Shown: positions 40,895 to 46,321 of the stretch, one piece after another
Position numbering within the stretch: the stretch's first letter is position 1
Layout of the letters: every line of letters begins with the position of its first letter
Assembly: GCA_035048495.1 (NCBI GenBank)
Contig: CM068551.1
Coordinates: forward strand, 12,526,248 to 12,590,247
DNA length: 64,000 nucleotides
Reading direction: 5' to 3'
DNA from: Euptelea pleiosperma
Taxonomy: Eukaryota > Streptophyta > Magnoliopsida > Ranunculales > Eupteleaceae
The notes under the pieces: generated by a model
What the model was told of the DNA's origin: nothing
The model's input: the letters and a program-made list of their open reading frames with translations, nothing else
Databases searched by the model: none
Program-made: the position numbers and the translations under genes

Positions 40895-40999
40895 GGAATA
40901 CATCAGAAGAATTCCATGAATGCAATCAATTTAACAGAAAAACCTTCATAACATTACATATACATACATCTTATCTGCTTCCCAGTTACTCTGTGCCAT
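2486..40999 (-). CDS. LUH: LEUNIG_HOMOLOG-type transcriptional co-repressor, complete, 17 coding exons
   Basis: A Groucho/Tup1-type co-repressor that acts in the nucleus. Family members are recruited by SEUSS-type adaptors to silence target genes (floral identity, polarity, seed-coat mucilage). Coding exons in order: 40968-40999, 40748-40845, 40531-40640, 40120-40415, 39931-40006, 39712-39817, 28821-28870, 28398-28715, 25219-25293, 24787-25017, 20476-20617, 20297-20406, 19737-19886, 3741-3896, 3540-3656, 3182-3379, 2486-2629. Junctions are GT-AG and in phase: 2,409 nt, 802 residues. Residues 1-80 form the LUFS/LisH domain ([31 protein letters not shown]), 81-464 are Gln-rich and low-complexity, and 513-802 are about seven WD40 repeats ending [26 protein letters not shown] and the [10 protein letters not shown] region favour LUH over LUG; Arabidopsis LUH is of similar length. 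Odd: SAGYEKK where the family usually has SAGHDKK. Confidence 0.95.
3182..3896 (-). CDS. LUH: LUH exons 14-16: middle WD40 repeats
   Basis: Exon 14 (3741-3896) encodes [10 protein letters not shown] to the IRFWN blade end. Exon 15 (3540-3656) encodes [10 protein letters not shown] to SIFDVETD. Exon 16 (3182-3379) encodes [17 protein letters not shown] and [10 protein letters not shown]. All three are phase 0 and each holds about one propeller blade. Introns here are short (84-160 bp), unlike the 15.8-kb intron just upstream. Confidence 0.94.
4030..4815. mobile_element. Possible non-autonomous DNA element with inverted ends (LUH intron 13)
   Basis: The left end (GTTATTAAATCCTATGATTT) and the reverse complement of the right end (GTTGTTAAAATCTAATCAGA) are similar, and AT-rich 'gattTgaatc' motifs cluster at both ends. 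No protein frame or clear target duplication was found. Confidence 0.35.
4816..5520. other. Unassigned intron sequence
   Basis: AT-rich, with no recognised repeat or domain. Confidence 0.4.
5521..6312 (+). mobile_element. Ty3/gypsy (Tat-like) gag fragment
   Basis: At 6,192-6,312 the frame reads [20 protein letters not shown], then [16 protein letters not shown] and a stop. This matches the gag of Tat-lineage gypsy elements (pattern 'AILxAxLPxxxKxPxLxxYDGSxDPxxH'). The left boundary is uncertain. The coding part ends where the copia element begins; a gypsy RT fragment of the same type and orientation resumes at about 16,390, suggesting one element split by later insertions. Confidence 0.6.
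6330..11000 (+). mobile_element. Ty1/copia retrotransposon, degraded, lacking 3' LTR
   Basis: Gag starts at 6,962 ([29 protein letters not shown]), a CCHC knuckle lies near 7,765 ([14 protein letters not shown]), pre-integrase/integrase remnants span 8,300-9,300, reverse transcriptase 9,720-10,350 ([15 protein letters not shown]) and RNase H 10,700-10,970 ([22 protein letters not shown]). 6,330-6,960 looks like a 5' LTR and leader. Many stops and frameshifts mean no functional polyprotein. The element runs antisense to LUH inside intron 13. Its 3' end is missing; the hAT-type copy at 11,043 follows at once. Confidence 0.85.
11043..11460 (-). mobile_element. Non-autonomous hAT-type element, partial, inverted relative to 29,478-30,899
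   Basis: Starting CAAGGAAATAAATTTCACGA, about 400 bp match the reverse complement of 30,440-30,899 with few differences. The terminal sequence agrees with the terminal inverted repeat of that element. Similarity fades near 11,460 and the opposite end was not found, perhaps because the LINE inserted into it. Confidence 0.65.
11640..15630 (+). mobile_element. L1-type LINE, near-complete ORF2 with multiple lesions
   Basis: About 60 codons of an ORF1 tail end at TAA 11831-11833, sharing one base with the ORF2 ATG at 11833. ORF2 has an endonuclease ([17 protein letters not shown]), reverse transcriptase ([20 protein letters not shown]), and a zf-RVT tail (VDHLLLHC) ending at 15,410. An A-rich tail lies near 15,614. 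Lesions: TAG at about 12,238, frameshifts near 12,310 and 13,420-13,500, a break near 13,795, TAA at about 14,458 and TGA at about 14,782. It is 5'-truncated, dead, and antisense to LUH in intron 13. Long unbroken segments suggest moderate age. Confidence 0.9.
15631..16380. other. Unassigned intron sequence
   Basis: No domain recognised. It could be part of the interrupted gypsy element, but nothing in it proves this. Confidence 0.35.
16390..16960 (+). mobile_element. Ty3/gypsy (Tat-like) reverse-transcriptase fragment
   Basis: The frame reads NKEIDKLF, stop, [20 protein letters not shown], then [20 protein letters not shown] and KDSF...HIDRLVDAT. These are the classic Tat/Athila RT blocks (K-N-G-K-W-R-V-C-V-D, L-N-K-A-C-P-K-D, I-D-x-L-V-D). 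Several stops and shifts follow. It matches the gag fragment at 6,192-6,312 in orientation and lineage. Confidence 0.75.
17000..18460 (-). mobile_element. L1-type LINE fragment, minus strand
   Basis: On the minus strand, 18,330-18,190 encodes [15 protein letters not shown]...[10 protein letters not shown], the end of LINE RT, and 17,150-17,100 encodes [10 protein letters not shown], the zf-RVT tail. Between them are decayed LINE sequence and a duplicated block (17,445-17,600 and 17,610-17,790). A MITE at 17,886-18,160 is inserted in it. This is a second, older LINE copy, opposite in orientation to the one at 11,640. Confidence 0.7.
17886..18160. mobile_element. hAT-like MITE, 275 bp, inside a LINE
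   Basis: Ends are TAGCGCTGCCAATGGATC on the left and, reverse-complemented, TAGGGCTGCCAATGGAGA on the right. Flanking octamers CCTCCTCC and TATCCTCC agree at six positions, consistent with an aged 8-bp hAT duplication. Removing the element rejoins LINE code reading SLWRR. Related sequence occurs at 56,600-56,832 and 62,395-62,519. Confidence 0.65.
18461..19736. other. LUH intron 13, exon-proximal part
   Basis: No repeat, RNA gene or protein domain recognised. This looks like the original intron sequence next to exon 13. Confidence 0.4.
19737..20617 (-). CDS. LUH: LUH exons 11-13: acidic hinge and first WD40 repeats
   Basis: Exon 11 (20476-20617) encodes the conserved hinge [20 protein letters not shown]. 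Exon 12 (20297-20406) begins the propeller ([10 protein letters not shown] to SAGYEKK). Exon 13 (19737-19886) carries [10 protein letters not shown] to [14 protein letters not shown]. The exon 12 end reads GYEKK where related proteins normally have GHDKK, replacing the His-Asp of a WD40 repeat; the reading frame is otherwise intact. Confidence 0.93.
20888..21030 (+). mobile_element. LINE reverse-transcriptase scrap
   Basis: The frame reads [20 protein letters not shown] then [10 protein letters not shown], matching the L1 RT block ending 'ISHLQFADDTLLF' with the catalytic DD. Only about 45 codons remain. It lies in LUH intron 10. Confidence 0.65.
21480..24170 (+). mobile_element. Ty1/copia retrotransposon 2: LTR end, primer site, gag, protease
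   Basis: An LTR end with a CT-rich tract and 'accctaaccctaa' is followed by the primer-binding site TGGTATCAGAGC at 21,709-21,720, complementary to initiator methionine tRNA. Gag follows ([29 protein letters not shown]), then a CCHC knuckle near 23,428 ([14 protein letters not shown]), the protease motif [13 protein letters not shown] at about 23,762 and a pre-integrase piece at about 24,030-24,130. Several frameshifts split gag. The element stops at a (GTA)13 tract; integrase, RT and RNase H are missing. It lies antisense to LUH in intron 10. Confidence 0.85.
24129..24167. repeat. (GTA)13 microsatellite
   Basis: Thirteen uninterrupted GTA triplets at the broken end of copia 2. In the copia frame it reads as a serine run. 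The uninterrupted length suggests the tract is mutable. Confidence 0.95.
24185..24499 (+). mobile_element. LTR fragment (TGATGC...GCATCA family), 3' part
   Basis: It matches the 3' third of the solo LTR at 31,462-32,568 (shared 'ggttgaaccctagctagtgg' and 'gctagcatatctacatattt' regions) and ends CCTGCATCA, the family terminus. The 5' part is missing. Confidence 0.65.
24500..24672 (+). mobile_element. Probable LINE 3' end with A tail
   Basis: The stretch ends TTAATACAATACTCTTATAA followed by an A run, resembling the 3' end of the LINE at 15,590-15,625 (TTAATATATTTTCACTTATC, A run). It carries no code. Confidence 0.4.
24787..25293 (-). CDS. LUH: LUH exons 9-10: second Gln tract and basic Ser/Thr/Pro-rich segment
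   Basis: Exon 9 (25219-25293) encodes a 25-residue Gln-rich stretch ([14 protein letters not shown]). Exon 10 (24787-25017) encodes [20 protein letters not shown] through HTPGDG to LASSSNQL. The RKRKH cluster may serve nuclear import (inference). Confidence 0.93.
25406..25998. mobile_element. MITE-like element with inverted ends (LUH intron 8)
   Basis: The left end TATCTTGGTTCAAAGTTT and the reverse complement of the right end TATCATGGATCAAAGTAC correspond, and 'GGTTTCG/CGAAACC' motifs recur near both ends. The interior is AT-rich and non-coding. Confidence 0.5.
26000..26990. other. Unassigned intron sequence
   Basis: T-rich with no recognised domain. A Cys/Phe-rich open frame at 26,188-26,751 has no family features and is probably fortuitous. 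Confidence 0.4.
27000..27235 (+). mobile_element. RTE-type LINE 3' fragment
   Basis: The frame reads [20 protein letters not shown] then [19 protein letters not shown] and LGKKGLW. This is the C-terminal tail of plant RTE-clade non-LTR elements ('GRPxxTWxEVxRxD...MALDRxxWRxRI...ADP'). A short 'ttggtgaa' iteration follows, as expected for RTE tails. Confidence 0.65.
27240..28050. other. Unassigned intron sequence
   Basis: No domain or repeat structure recognised. Confidence 0.4.
28055..28260. mobile_element. Short MITE with inverted ends (LUH intron 8)
   Basis: Left end TAGATTTTAAACCTGGAAC; right end, reverse-complemented, TAGTGTTTAAAACCTGGAC. About 206 bp, non-coding, ending 138 bp short of exon 8. 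Confidence 0.55.
28398..28870 (-). CDS. LUH: LUH exons 7-8: central linker
   Basis: Exon 7 (28821-28870) is a 50-nt micro-exon encoding [16 protein letters not shown]. Exon 8 (28398-28715, 106 codons) runs from [10 protein letters not shown] through a Gln tract to [15 protein letters not shown] and AEYLMK. These are the segments that most clearly separate LUH from LUG. Exon 7 is isolated upstream by a 10.8-kb transposon-filled intron. Confidence 0.93.
29478..30899. mobile_element. Non-autonomous hAT-type element with perfect 8-bp target duplication
   Basis: It starts CAAGGAAATAAATTTCGG and ends, reverse-complemented, TAAGGAAATAAATTTCAC. CTATATAT flanks both sides (29470-29477 and 30900-30907), an exact 8-bp target duplication typical of hAT elements. 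The interior is AT-rich, full of GAAATATTTC-like motifs, and has no transposase. A Tourist-like MITE is nested inside. A partial inverted copy lies at 11,043. Confidence 0.75.
29928..30233. mobile_element. Tourist-like (PIF/Harbinger) MITE, complete, 306 bp
   Basis: The left end GGCCATTTTGATTGCACAG and right end (reverse complement) GGCCGTGTTTGATTACCAAG are flanked by TTA on both sides, the PIF/Harbinger target site. It is nested in the hAT-type element at 29,478-30,899. Related ends occur at 232-342 and 1,000-1,042. Confidence 0.75.
30910..31455. other. Unassigned intron sequence
   Basis: No repeat or domain recognised. Confidence 0.4.
31462..32568 (+). mobile_element. Solo LTR, plus orientation (LUH intron 6)
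   Basis: It begins TGATGCGGGATCATT and ends TCATCATCA. Flanks ATAAT (31457-31461) and ACAAT (32569-32573) are a one-mismatch 5-bp target duplication. A TATA-like TATAAAAGG lies near 31,784. It is about 1.1 kb and an inverted homologue of 38,559-39,660. No internal retroelement domains adjoin it. Confidence 0.75.
32574..34060. other. Unassigned intron sequence
   Basis: No repeat or domain recognised. Open frames at 33,037-33,372 and 33,751-34,047 lack family features. Confidence 0.35.
34070..35060 (+). mobile_element. Ty1/copia retrotransposon 3 relic: LTR end, primer site, gag scrap
   Basis: An LTR-like CT-rich stretch ends at the primer-binding site TGGTATCAGAGC (34,290-34,301). Near 34,940 a decayed frame reads [12 protein letters not shown], stop, GERTLFAYF, matching the copia gag 'YxLEQxIxxLKQGxxxLxxYF' region. 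Most of the element is lost. Confidence 0.65.
35430..37390. mobile_element. LTR-derived block: TGTCACGACCC start plus inverted copia-LTR-like end
   Basis: It starts TGTCACGACCCAAAACCCC, a common plant gypsy LTR opening. Inside, a segment of about 180 bp is directly duplicated (around 36,395 and 36,585, each with 'caatccgaccatc'). At the right, 37,250-37,375 is the reverse complement of the copia 2 LTR end (around 21,535-21,690). Exact junctions between the two are unclear. Confidence 0.5.
37207..37235. repeat. Interstitial TTAGGG tract, about five units
   Basis: Uninterrupted TTAGGG units. On the opposite strand they read CCCTAA and sit where the homologous copia LTR at 21,680 has only 'accctaaccctaa', so the tract looks like local expansion inside an LTR. 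Confidence 0.85.
37396..37700 (+). mobile_element. hAT transposase BED zinc-finger fragment
   Basis: The frame [20 protein letters not shown] then KHLAEV has the BED-type C-x2-C and K-K-H-L-A pattern of plant hAT transposases. A stop follows at once; the next 60 codons in another frame are lysine/arginine-rich. Only the N-terminal fragment remains. Confidence 0.6.
37720..38020. repeat. Tandem duplication, about 150-bp period
   Basis: Two diverged copies share 'attgggaactgagttgacta', 'cctaaac' and 'aacattgtcaaaggaa' at matching offsets. Function unknown. Confidence 0.55.
38559..39660 (-). mobile_element. Solo LTR, minus orientation, 51 bp from the LUH exon 6 donor
   Basis: Bounded by TGATGCAGG and CCGCATCA; flanks ATACT (38554-38558) and ATACC (39661-39665) form a one-mismatch 5-bp target duplication. 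1,102 bp, homologous in inverted orientation to 31,462-32,568. It lies in intron 6 in the same transcriptional sense as LUH. An LTR of this kind can supply cryptic promoter, splice or polyadenylation signals (general knowledge of LTRs). Confidence 0.78.
39712..40415 (-). CDS. LUH: LUH exons 4-6: glutamine-rich and linker region
   Basis: Exon 4 (40120-40415) encodes residues 81-178, with a Gln-rich start and the conserved [11 protein letters not shown]. Exon 5 (39931-40006) encodes QLVQANPG to TQQTT. Exon 6 (39712-39817) encodes [10 protein letters not shown] to GLGSA. Phases are 2, 0 and 1 at the three donors. The exon 6 donor at 39711 is followed by a solo LTR that begins only 51 bp downstream. 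Confidence 0.93.
40531..40999 (-). CDS. LUH: LUH exons 1-3: LUFS/LisH domain
   Basis: Exon 1 (40968-40999) starts at ATG and gives [10 protein letters not shown] plus two bases. Exon 2 (40748-40845) gives the LisH-like stretch [10 protein letters not shown] through AADPV. Exon 3 (40531-40640) gives [19 protein letters not shown] to YIE. In LUG/LUH proteins this domain mediates dimerisation and binding to SEUSS-like adaptors. The start is the first ATG after the 5' UTR intron and matches the conserved family N-terminus. Confidence 0.95.
40848..40895. repeat. (GA)n microsatellite acting as the exon 2 polypyrimidine tract
   Basis: About 17 GA units followed by an interrupted stretch. On the LUH strand this is (TC)n and abuts the exon 2 acceptor CCAG at 40,846-40,849, so it supplies the pyrimidine tract of that splice site. 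Confidence 0.85.
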
Positions 41000-41660
41000 C
41001 CTTGAGTTTCAACTCTGATACAAAACTGCTAGAACACCGAACTGTTTGCAATTCACTTCTGGAATTCAGTCCTACTTCGCTTTAAAGCTCTCTAACTGAA
41101 GAATTCAATCAACTGCAATTCAAACGAGAAGATTGAACAGAAACCTCGCAGAAATTCCGTAAAAAAATGATCAAATCGAACTGCTTCAGAGAATTCTACC
41201 AACGAAATGGAACATCGCTTAAATTACCGATCCACGCTTCCATTGCAAACTCGATATCCATATCTTAAACCCTAATGCAACTCCAGCAACTAAATTCCGC
41301 CAAATTCAACCAAAACTATTTCACAAAAAAAAAAATACAGAACCAAAGTTCGTTCAAGAATCGTGATTGGAATACATACCTTAGTATTTTTCGACGGCTC
41401 GAATTCTCTCACAGCATCAGAGTTGTCGTAATATAAAGATAAGTATGTACCGTATTAACGTATAAGAATTGTATTTTCCCGTGAAAAAAAATCTAGGGTT
41501 TCGATCACAAGGAAGAGCAGTGAAGTAGAAAGGCTCGAACTTTTAACGGAGAGAAAATTTCCCCGTCCCCGAGAGAGAAATCATAATCGAATAAACTGAG
41601 TTTTATACCGAAGATCCGAGTCTCAGGCTTGGTCTGCGAACCAAAGGTGATTCTACGTGT
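41000..41660 (-). other. LUH: LUH 5' UTR with an intron
   Basis: On the minus strand a good donor (AAG followed by GTATGT at 41,379) ends an upstream non-coding exon. Candidate acceptors precede the ATG near 41,027 and 41,045. No upstream ATG extends the protein in frame. The leader from about 41,380 to 41,620 is non-coding. Confidence 0.55.
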
Positions 41661-41663
41661 CCA

Positions 41664-41791
41664 GGTTTCAAGAGGGAGAGAGAGACTAGGCTCGGCAGGA
41701 AAAGTGGCCGACTTTTATAATAGCTCGGTTTCAAGAGGGAGAGAAAGAGACTAGGCTCGGCTGGAAAAGTAACCGACTTTTATAATAGCTC
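41664..41791 (-). promoter_or_regulatory. Putative LUH core promoter, tandemly duplicated
   Basis: Two adjacent units (41,664-41,726 and 41,727-41,791) differ by a 2-bp gap and a few substitutions. On the LUH strand each reads GAGCTATTATAAAAGTCGG followed by a CT-rich patch (CTCTCTCTCCCTCTTGAAAC). That order, TATA-like then Y patch, is the usual plant core promoter arrangement, and it sits about 300 bp upstream of the 5' UTR donor. The start site itself is not proven. Confidence 0.5.
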
Positions 41792-41899
41792 GTGGGACGG
41801 AATTTCCTAACGGCGTTATAGGGGCTAAAAGTCGATTCCAAATATGTTAACGGCCGTTTGTTTCCGGCAAGTATTAAAAAATTCGCGCGCAAAGTCTAT

Positions 41900-42150
41900 C
41901 GGTGGATCTGTAAACCAAAAATCAGCCTGATTAGTGATTTCTAAGATTCAATTGAAGTCATTTTCAGCTGGTTGATTTTAACGGAAGGAATTTGAGCATT
42001 ACTAAGCATTATTTGGGTGCAGAGATCCAAAGGTTGTAAATCAATAATCGGTTGATTTTAGGTTTGCAGGTCCACTGAGGGACTGGCCAAACATCCATAC
42101 GGTCAGCGTCCACTAAGAGTGTGTCATGTGGCTCATATTGTGCGTTGTGA
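41900..42150. repeat. Foldback family copy, left arm truncated
   Basis: The centre and right arm of the dispersed family ('accaaaaatcagcctgatta', 'gagcattatttggg', 'ggccaaacatccatacggtc', 'actaagagtgtgtcatgtgg'). Confidence 0.65.
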
Positions 42151-42379
42151 CAGAAGATTTACTCTTTCTGGACGACCGGTCCAGCTTTCTCTGTGAAATG
42201 GGGCCCTTATCTTGCCAAGTGGAGTCTAATGTAGGAACCTGGAACCTCTAGATCTTACACGTGCACAACATCCTTGTCCGCCCGCATCACGCGCCATACC
42301 CTACCATGAGCTCGAGTTTGATGTCCCCAGTTTGAAGTTTCCTCTTCCTAAAATAACTAGGGGACCGCCACATGGGATG

Positions 42380-42570
42380 CACTCACACCTTACACATGGC
42401 ATACTCTTAGAGATCGATGACCATGCAGATGTTTCGTCCTTGCCTAGGTAGACCTCCATAGGAAATTCATCATGATTCGTTATTATTTCTATTTGTTGGA
42501 TTAGAGTCTTTTTCATAGTTTGTTTTCAACCGTGGATTTTGAGTATTATTTGACCAGTGATAAAACAACA
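42380..42570. repeat. Foldback family copy, left half only
   Basis: It starts 'cttacacatggcatactctt', passes through the arm and the 'ttggattagagtc' centre and stops at 'gagtattatttgac'. The right arm is missing. Confidence 0.6.
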
Positions 42571-42714
42571 CTACTATGCAACATGATAACATCCGTGGCT
42601 TTTGAATCAAGTGATGATTACTATTTTAATAATGATGTATGCGCGGGTACTTAATTAACTATCTTTTTGTTTTTTTTTTTTTGTTTTCTTAAAAAAATCA
42701 CGTTGACGATGGAC

Positions 42715-43010
42715 CATGTTATGAGCCACGTGGCACACTCTTAGAGACCACCGACCATATAGATGTTTTTCCAATCCCTAGTTGGACCTACATACCATAA
42801 TTCATCATAATTAGTAATTTATATATATCCATTGGATTAGAGTCCTTTTCATGGATTATTTAAAACCGTGGAGTTTGACCATTATGATCCAAAGGTTGGG
42901 AATCACTATCCAGGACAATTTTTGTTACGTAAGTCCATCAAGGGATGGGCCAAACATCCATATGGTTAGTAGCCTCTAATAGTGTTCCACGTTCACACTG
43001 TGGGTCCGTC
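42715..43010. repeat. Foldback family copy, complete, about 295 bp
   Basis: The left arm (GCCACGTGGCACACTCTTAG; ccaccgaccatatagatgtt) and right arm (gggccaaacatccatatggt; tctaatagtgttccacgt) are inverted copies around an AT-rich centre. No coding capacity. It belongs to a family with at least eight copies in this window. Confidence 0.7.
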
Positions 43011-43439
43011 ATCAACTTCGATGATGGACAACATCATCTATTTTTTTCCATGGACAGAGTTCAGGTGACACGTAGGGATACATAATGCTTTAACCGTTGA
43101 GTTGAAATGTGGAATTGTTGAATGACCAAAGAACCCTTATAGATTAAAAGAAAATATCCAGAAACTAAAAGAAGTAATGTTTGTCAATTTAACGAACTTG
43201 AGGGTTATATTAGCATGGATGATTTTTTTGATTTTTTCAACATTGAGTGCGGTGCAGGGGTGACGTGTGCTTGCAGAGTGACGTGTCTTTTGACACCAAA
43301 AAGACCTAATAGCCCTCACCAAGTGAATCAATTGAAAAGAAGGAAAGAAGTAAAAATAAGGGCAATTTTGCTACCATAGAAAATGTCGAACCATAACGCA
43401 AGAAGGGCCTTCGTCCATTAATAAGTAGAATAGATGCAT

Positions 43440-43720
43440 GGAGAACTTTTGTGGCCACTGGCTTATGGATGTTTGGTCCACCTCTTGATCAACCTATTTT
43501 TTTACACAGCAAAAATCGGTTTAATTGGCTATTTCTAGCCGTTGAATTTTAGCACTTGAGTAACTTAATTTCTAGTTCATTTTAAGCATTTTTTATACTG
43601 AAATGTAACTGTTATAAATTATCCATCAAGCTGATCTTTGATACGTAGATTCACCAAGTAGTAGACCAAACATCCATAATGTCAGTGGGGCCTAAAGATT
43701 GTCCAGGTGGCATTTTTGAG
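43440..43720. repeat. Foldback family copy, diverged
   Basis: Both arms are recognisable ('cttatggatgtttggtccac' and 'gaccaaacatccataatgtc') but diverged. This is the fourth copy within 1.9 kb upstream of LUH. Confidence 0.55.
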
Positions 43721-44690
43721 AGGAGAGACTCAAATTTTGATGTCCCAATATAACAGTGAATATTTTCTCCCCTACCATTCACTTTTCCATGAATGGTAGC
43801 TCTTGAATTTCTTAATTTTTGATAGAGAAAAAGTAATAAAATTTTGTATTTTAGCATTTGAAGGAGGTTTTTTAGTGAGATACAAATTCCATTTGGGGCT
43901 GCCACCTCAGCTGCCTCTAGTAAGAAACTAAGCTTGTCTAGACTCGAGGTGTCAATTTTACCCGATTTAACCGAAACTACAGGCTTTAGTGCTTTGGCTC
44001 TGGCAAAAAGGCGATTTCTTGGATCTCGTTTGTTTTCTATGCTCATAGTATTTTTTTTTCTGCTCCTAGTATTGTTTTTTTTGTTTTTTGCTCCATCTCT
44101 CTCTCTCTCCTCCTTTTCCTTTTCCTCTCTCCACCCATTCTGGAGGCTTGGGTTCCATTTTTTCGACATTGTCTCGTCTCTTCATACTTCTCACCTCCGT
44201 CGATTTCCTTTACATAGGCTATGCAACACGTATCATGAGGTATTAGGTTTTCGTCTTTTCCTTCTCCGATTTTGGGTTTGGTTTCTGGTTTAGTTAGCGA
44301 TGTTCAAGGCCTATGTGTATTTCTATATTGGTATTTAGTCTTTTCAATTGCCAATCATTTAATGCAGATTTTAAACCACCTCAGTCCCTTACTAGCTAAG
44401 CCGTCACTCGCTCCCTCTGTTACATCCGGTACGTGTCGTCTCCAATCATGTCTGCCACATGGCCTCTTGTCAACCACTGGACTCCATCCCACGAATCCCA
44501 AAAACCTATTACCCATCCCTATACTCATCTAGATAGCAACACACTCAACCCCTACTGCTACTGTTCACCCCCAACCCATCCTTCAGTGTACACCATGGTT
44601 AAAAAAATATCCTTCTACAAACAATTTAGACCTATTGGCAAGAGGCTTACAACAGAAAATGACTTTCTGACAACATTGTGGCAATGTTTT
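43721..44690. other. Unassigned intergenic sequence
   Basis: A CT-rich, T-rich stretch at 44,040-44,140 generates overlapping open frames on both strands; none shows family features. Confidence 0.4.
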
Positions 44691-44699
44691 CCTTCCCCC

Positions 44700-45420
44700 C
44701 AAAGATGAACTCCGTGAGGAAAGTCAAGCGTAGAAGTATGGTATAGTTGGTAAAGTTATCATGGACACACGGATTGAAGCCTGGAAAGTTCAATCGAGTG
44801 TTACCAGTGCATGAGAAGACTGCAAATTCACCTTTGTGGAACTAGGAGATAACAAGTTCAATTTTCATTTTACAAATGAGGAAGATTGAAAATGGGTCCT
44901 TGAAAATAGCCCATGGACCGTCTACCATCAACTTATGATTATTTGTAAAAGAGATGCCATTCTACCCCTAAATCATATGGTTTTTTGGCAATGTCATTTC
45001 TAGATCCATGCTTATGATCTACCACCGGGAGTATGTACGTACTCCGGGCATGGCGGCTCATTTAGCAGCAAACGCATGTCTTAAACTGGATAGACACACC
45101 AAATGATGCTCATATTAAAAAAGAAAATTACTTAGATTAAAAGTTGAAATCGATATTTGTAAACCTGTACTGGTACTAGGGCATGGGGCCCCAGTCCAAG
45201 ATCTTTTTCTTTGGACGAACTATAGGTATGAACGATTACCTACTTCTTGTTGTAAATGTGGTCTCGTAGGCCACCAAGAGAGGTCATGTAATACAGATCC
45301 TTCCATCCTTGAAGATCAAGTCCAAGATCCCAATGCAGAACAATGGGAAAATGAGACCACGCACAGTCATGGTCCATGGACAAGAGCTGAAAAGAAAGCG
45401 GAGGAAGCCAAGAGACTCCG
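44700..45420 (+). mobile_element. L1-type LINE ORF1 relic (DUF4283 and CCHC knuckle)
   Basis: The decayed frame shows VGKVIMDTRIEAWKVQSSVT, then FTFVELGDNKFNFHFTNEED and KWVLENSPWTVYHQLMIICK, the DUF4283 pattern of plant LINE ORF1. At 45,225 YERLPTSCCKCGLVGHQERS followed by C forms the C-x2-C-x4-H-x4-C knuckle. Multiple stops. No ORF2 follows, so this is an ORF1-only remnant. Confidence 0.7.
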
Positions 45421-46165
45421 AAAAGAGAAACTGGGAGTTCTGTTAGACGGTCTCCATCTGAAGAAAATAGAAAACTATTCAACCACAGTGTCCTCCCATA
45501 TGAAAATATCATGTTCAGGCGAAAGGTCCTTCTTCTTAGTGAAATTAAAAATCTCAATAGAGTAGATTCACATACCTTTATCTCATTAAGTTGAGATGGC
45601 AGGCACATTTGAAATCCACTCCTTTCTCCTCAATGACATTTTACCCCCCAGGCTTCTCTCCATATAGATTCGGGTATTTTGGAGGGTCGATAGGAACCCA
45701 GTAGCCCAAACCCAAAGTCGACTCCTTCCCCCAACCCATCTTTTTTGAATCCAGAATTTCTTCCCAAGTTCAAACCTAAATCTACGCACCCCCCCCCCCC
45801 CAATTCTAGCAAGAAAATTCTTTGTTCTCTTCTGATTCACCAAAGAGAGAGGTAGACATGACCTGGTGGCCACAGATGGCCTAGCCGTGGGTGCCCTGAT
45901 GGTTGCGGTATTGTAGCACCGTGGGTTTCCTGGTAGCCACGGCCAAGACCCCAAGTCAGAATGATATTTTTGGAGTTTAATGTGGGTGCCCAGCAAAACG
46001 GGGTGCCTAAACATGGGCCCTCTAATTGGCGTGGGTGCCTATCAAATGTTGGTGCCCAGCTTAAAGAGGAAGCGCCCGTAGAGCGACCGTTTAAACTTTG
46101 ATACAAACGCAAACAAGTCCTGCATGTGCTGCTAATTTTAGTTCGTGTGGTCTTAAGACTCTAAA
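45421..46165. other. Unassigned sequence 5' of the mTERF pseudogene
   Basis: Contains a C11 run near 45,790. Open frames on the minus strand (45,586-46,112) have no recognised features. Confidence 0.35.
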
Positions 46166-46167
46166 CC

Positions 46168-46174
46168 CTCTCTC

Positions 46175-46208
<34 letters not shown>
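46168..46208. repeat. (TC)n microsatellite
   Basis: About 20 TC units with one interruption, 115 bp before the mTERF reading frame. A CT-rich leader is common in plant genes and may have been 5' UTR. Confidence 0.9.
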
Positions 46209-46209
<1 letters not shown>

Positions 46210-46321
46210 AGTGATTGTTTGTTTCAGAAACCTTCGTATTCTCTGCAATTCAAGTTCAAGGTTCGAAAATCCCTCCAAAAATCGTTGAATCTGTAAGTTC
46301 TACTCGAATTTCAAAACCCTT

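Noticed and set aside
43651..44169. Basic 172-residue open frame on the minus strand
   Set aside because: It overlaps a hydrophobic frame on the other strand; both arise from a CT/GA-rich stretch. No start context, domain or splice structure supports either.
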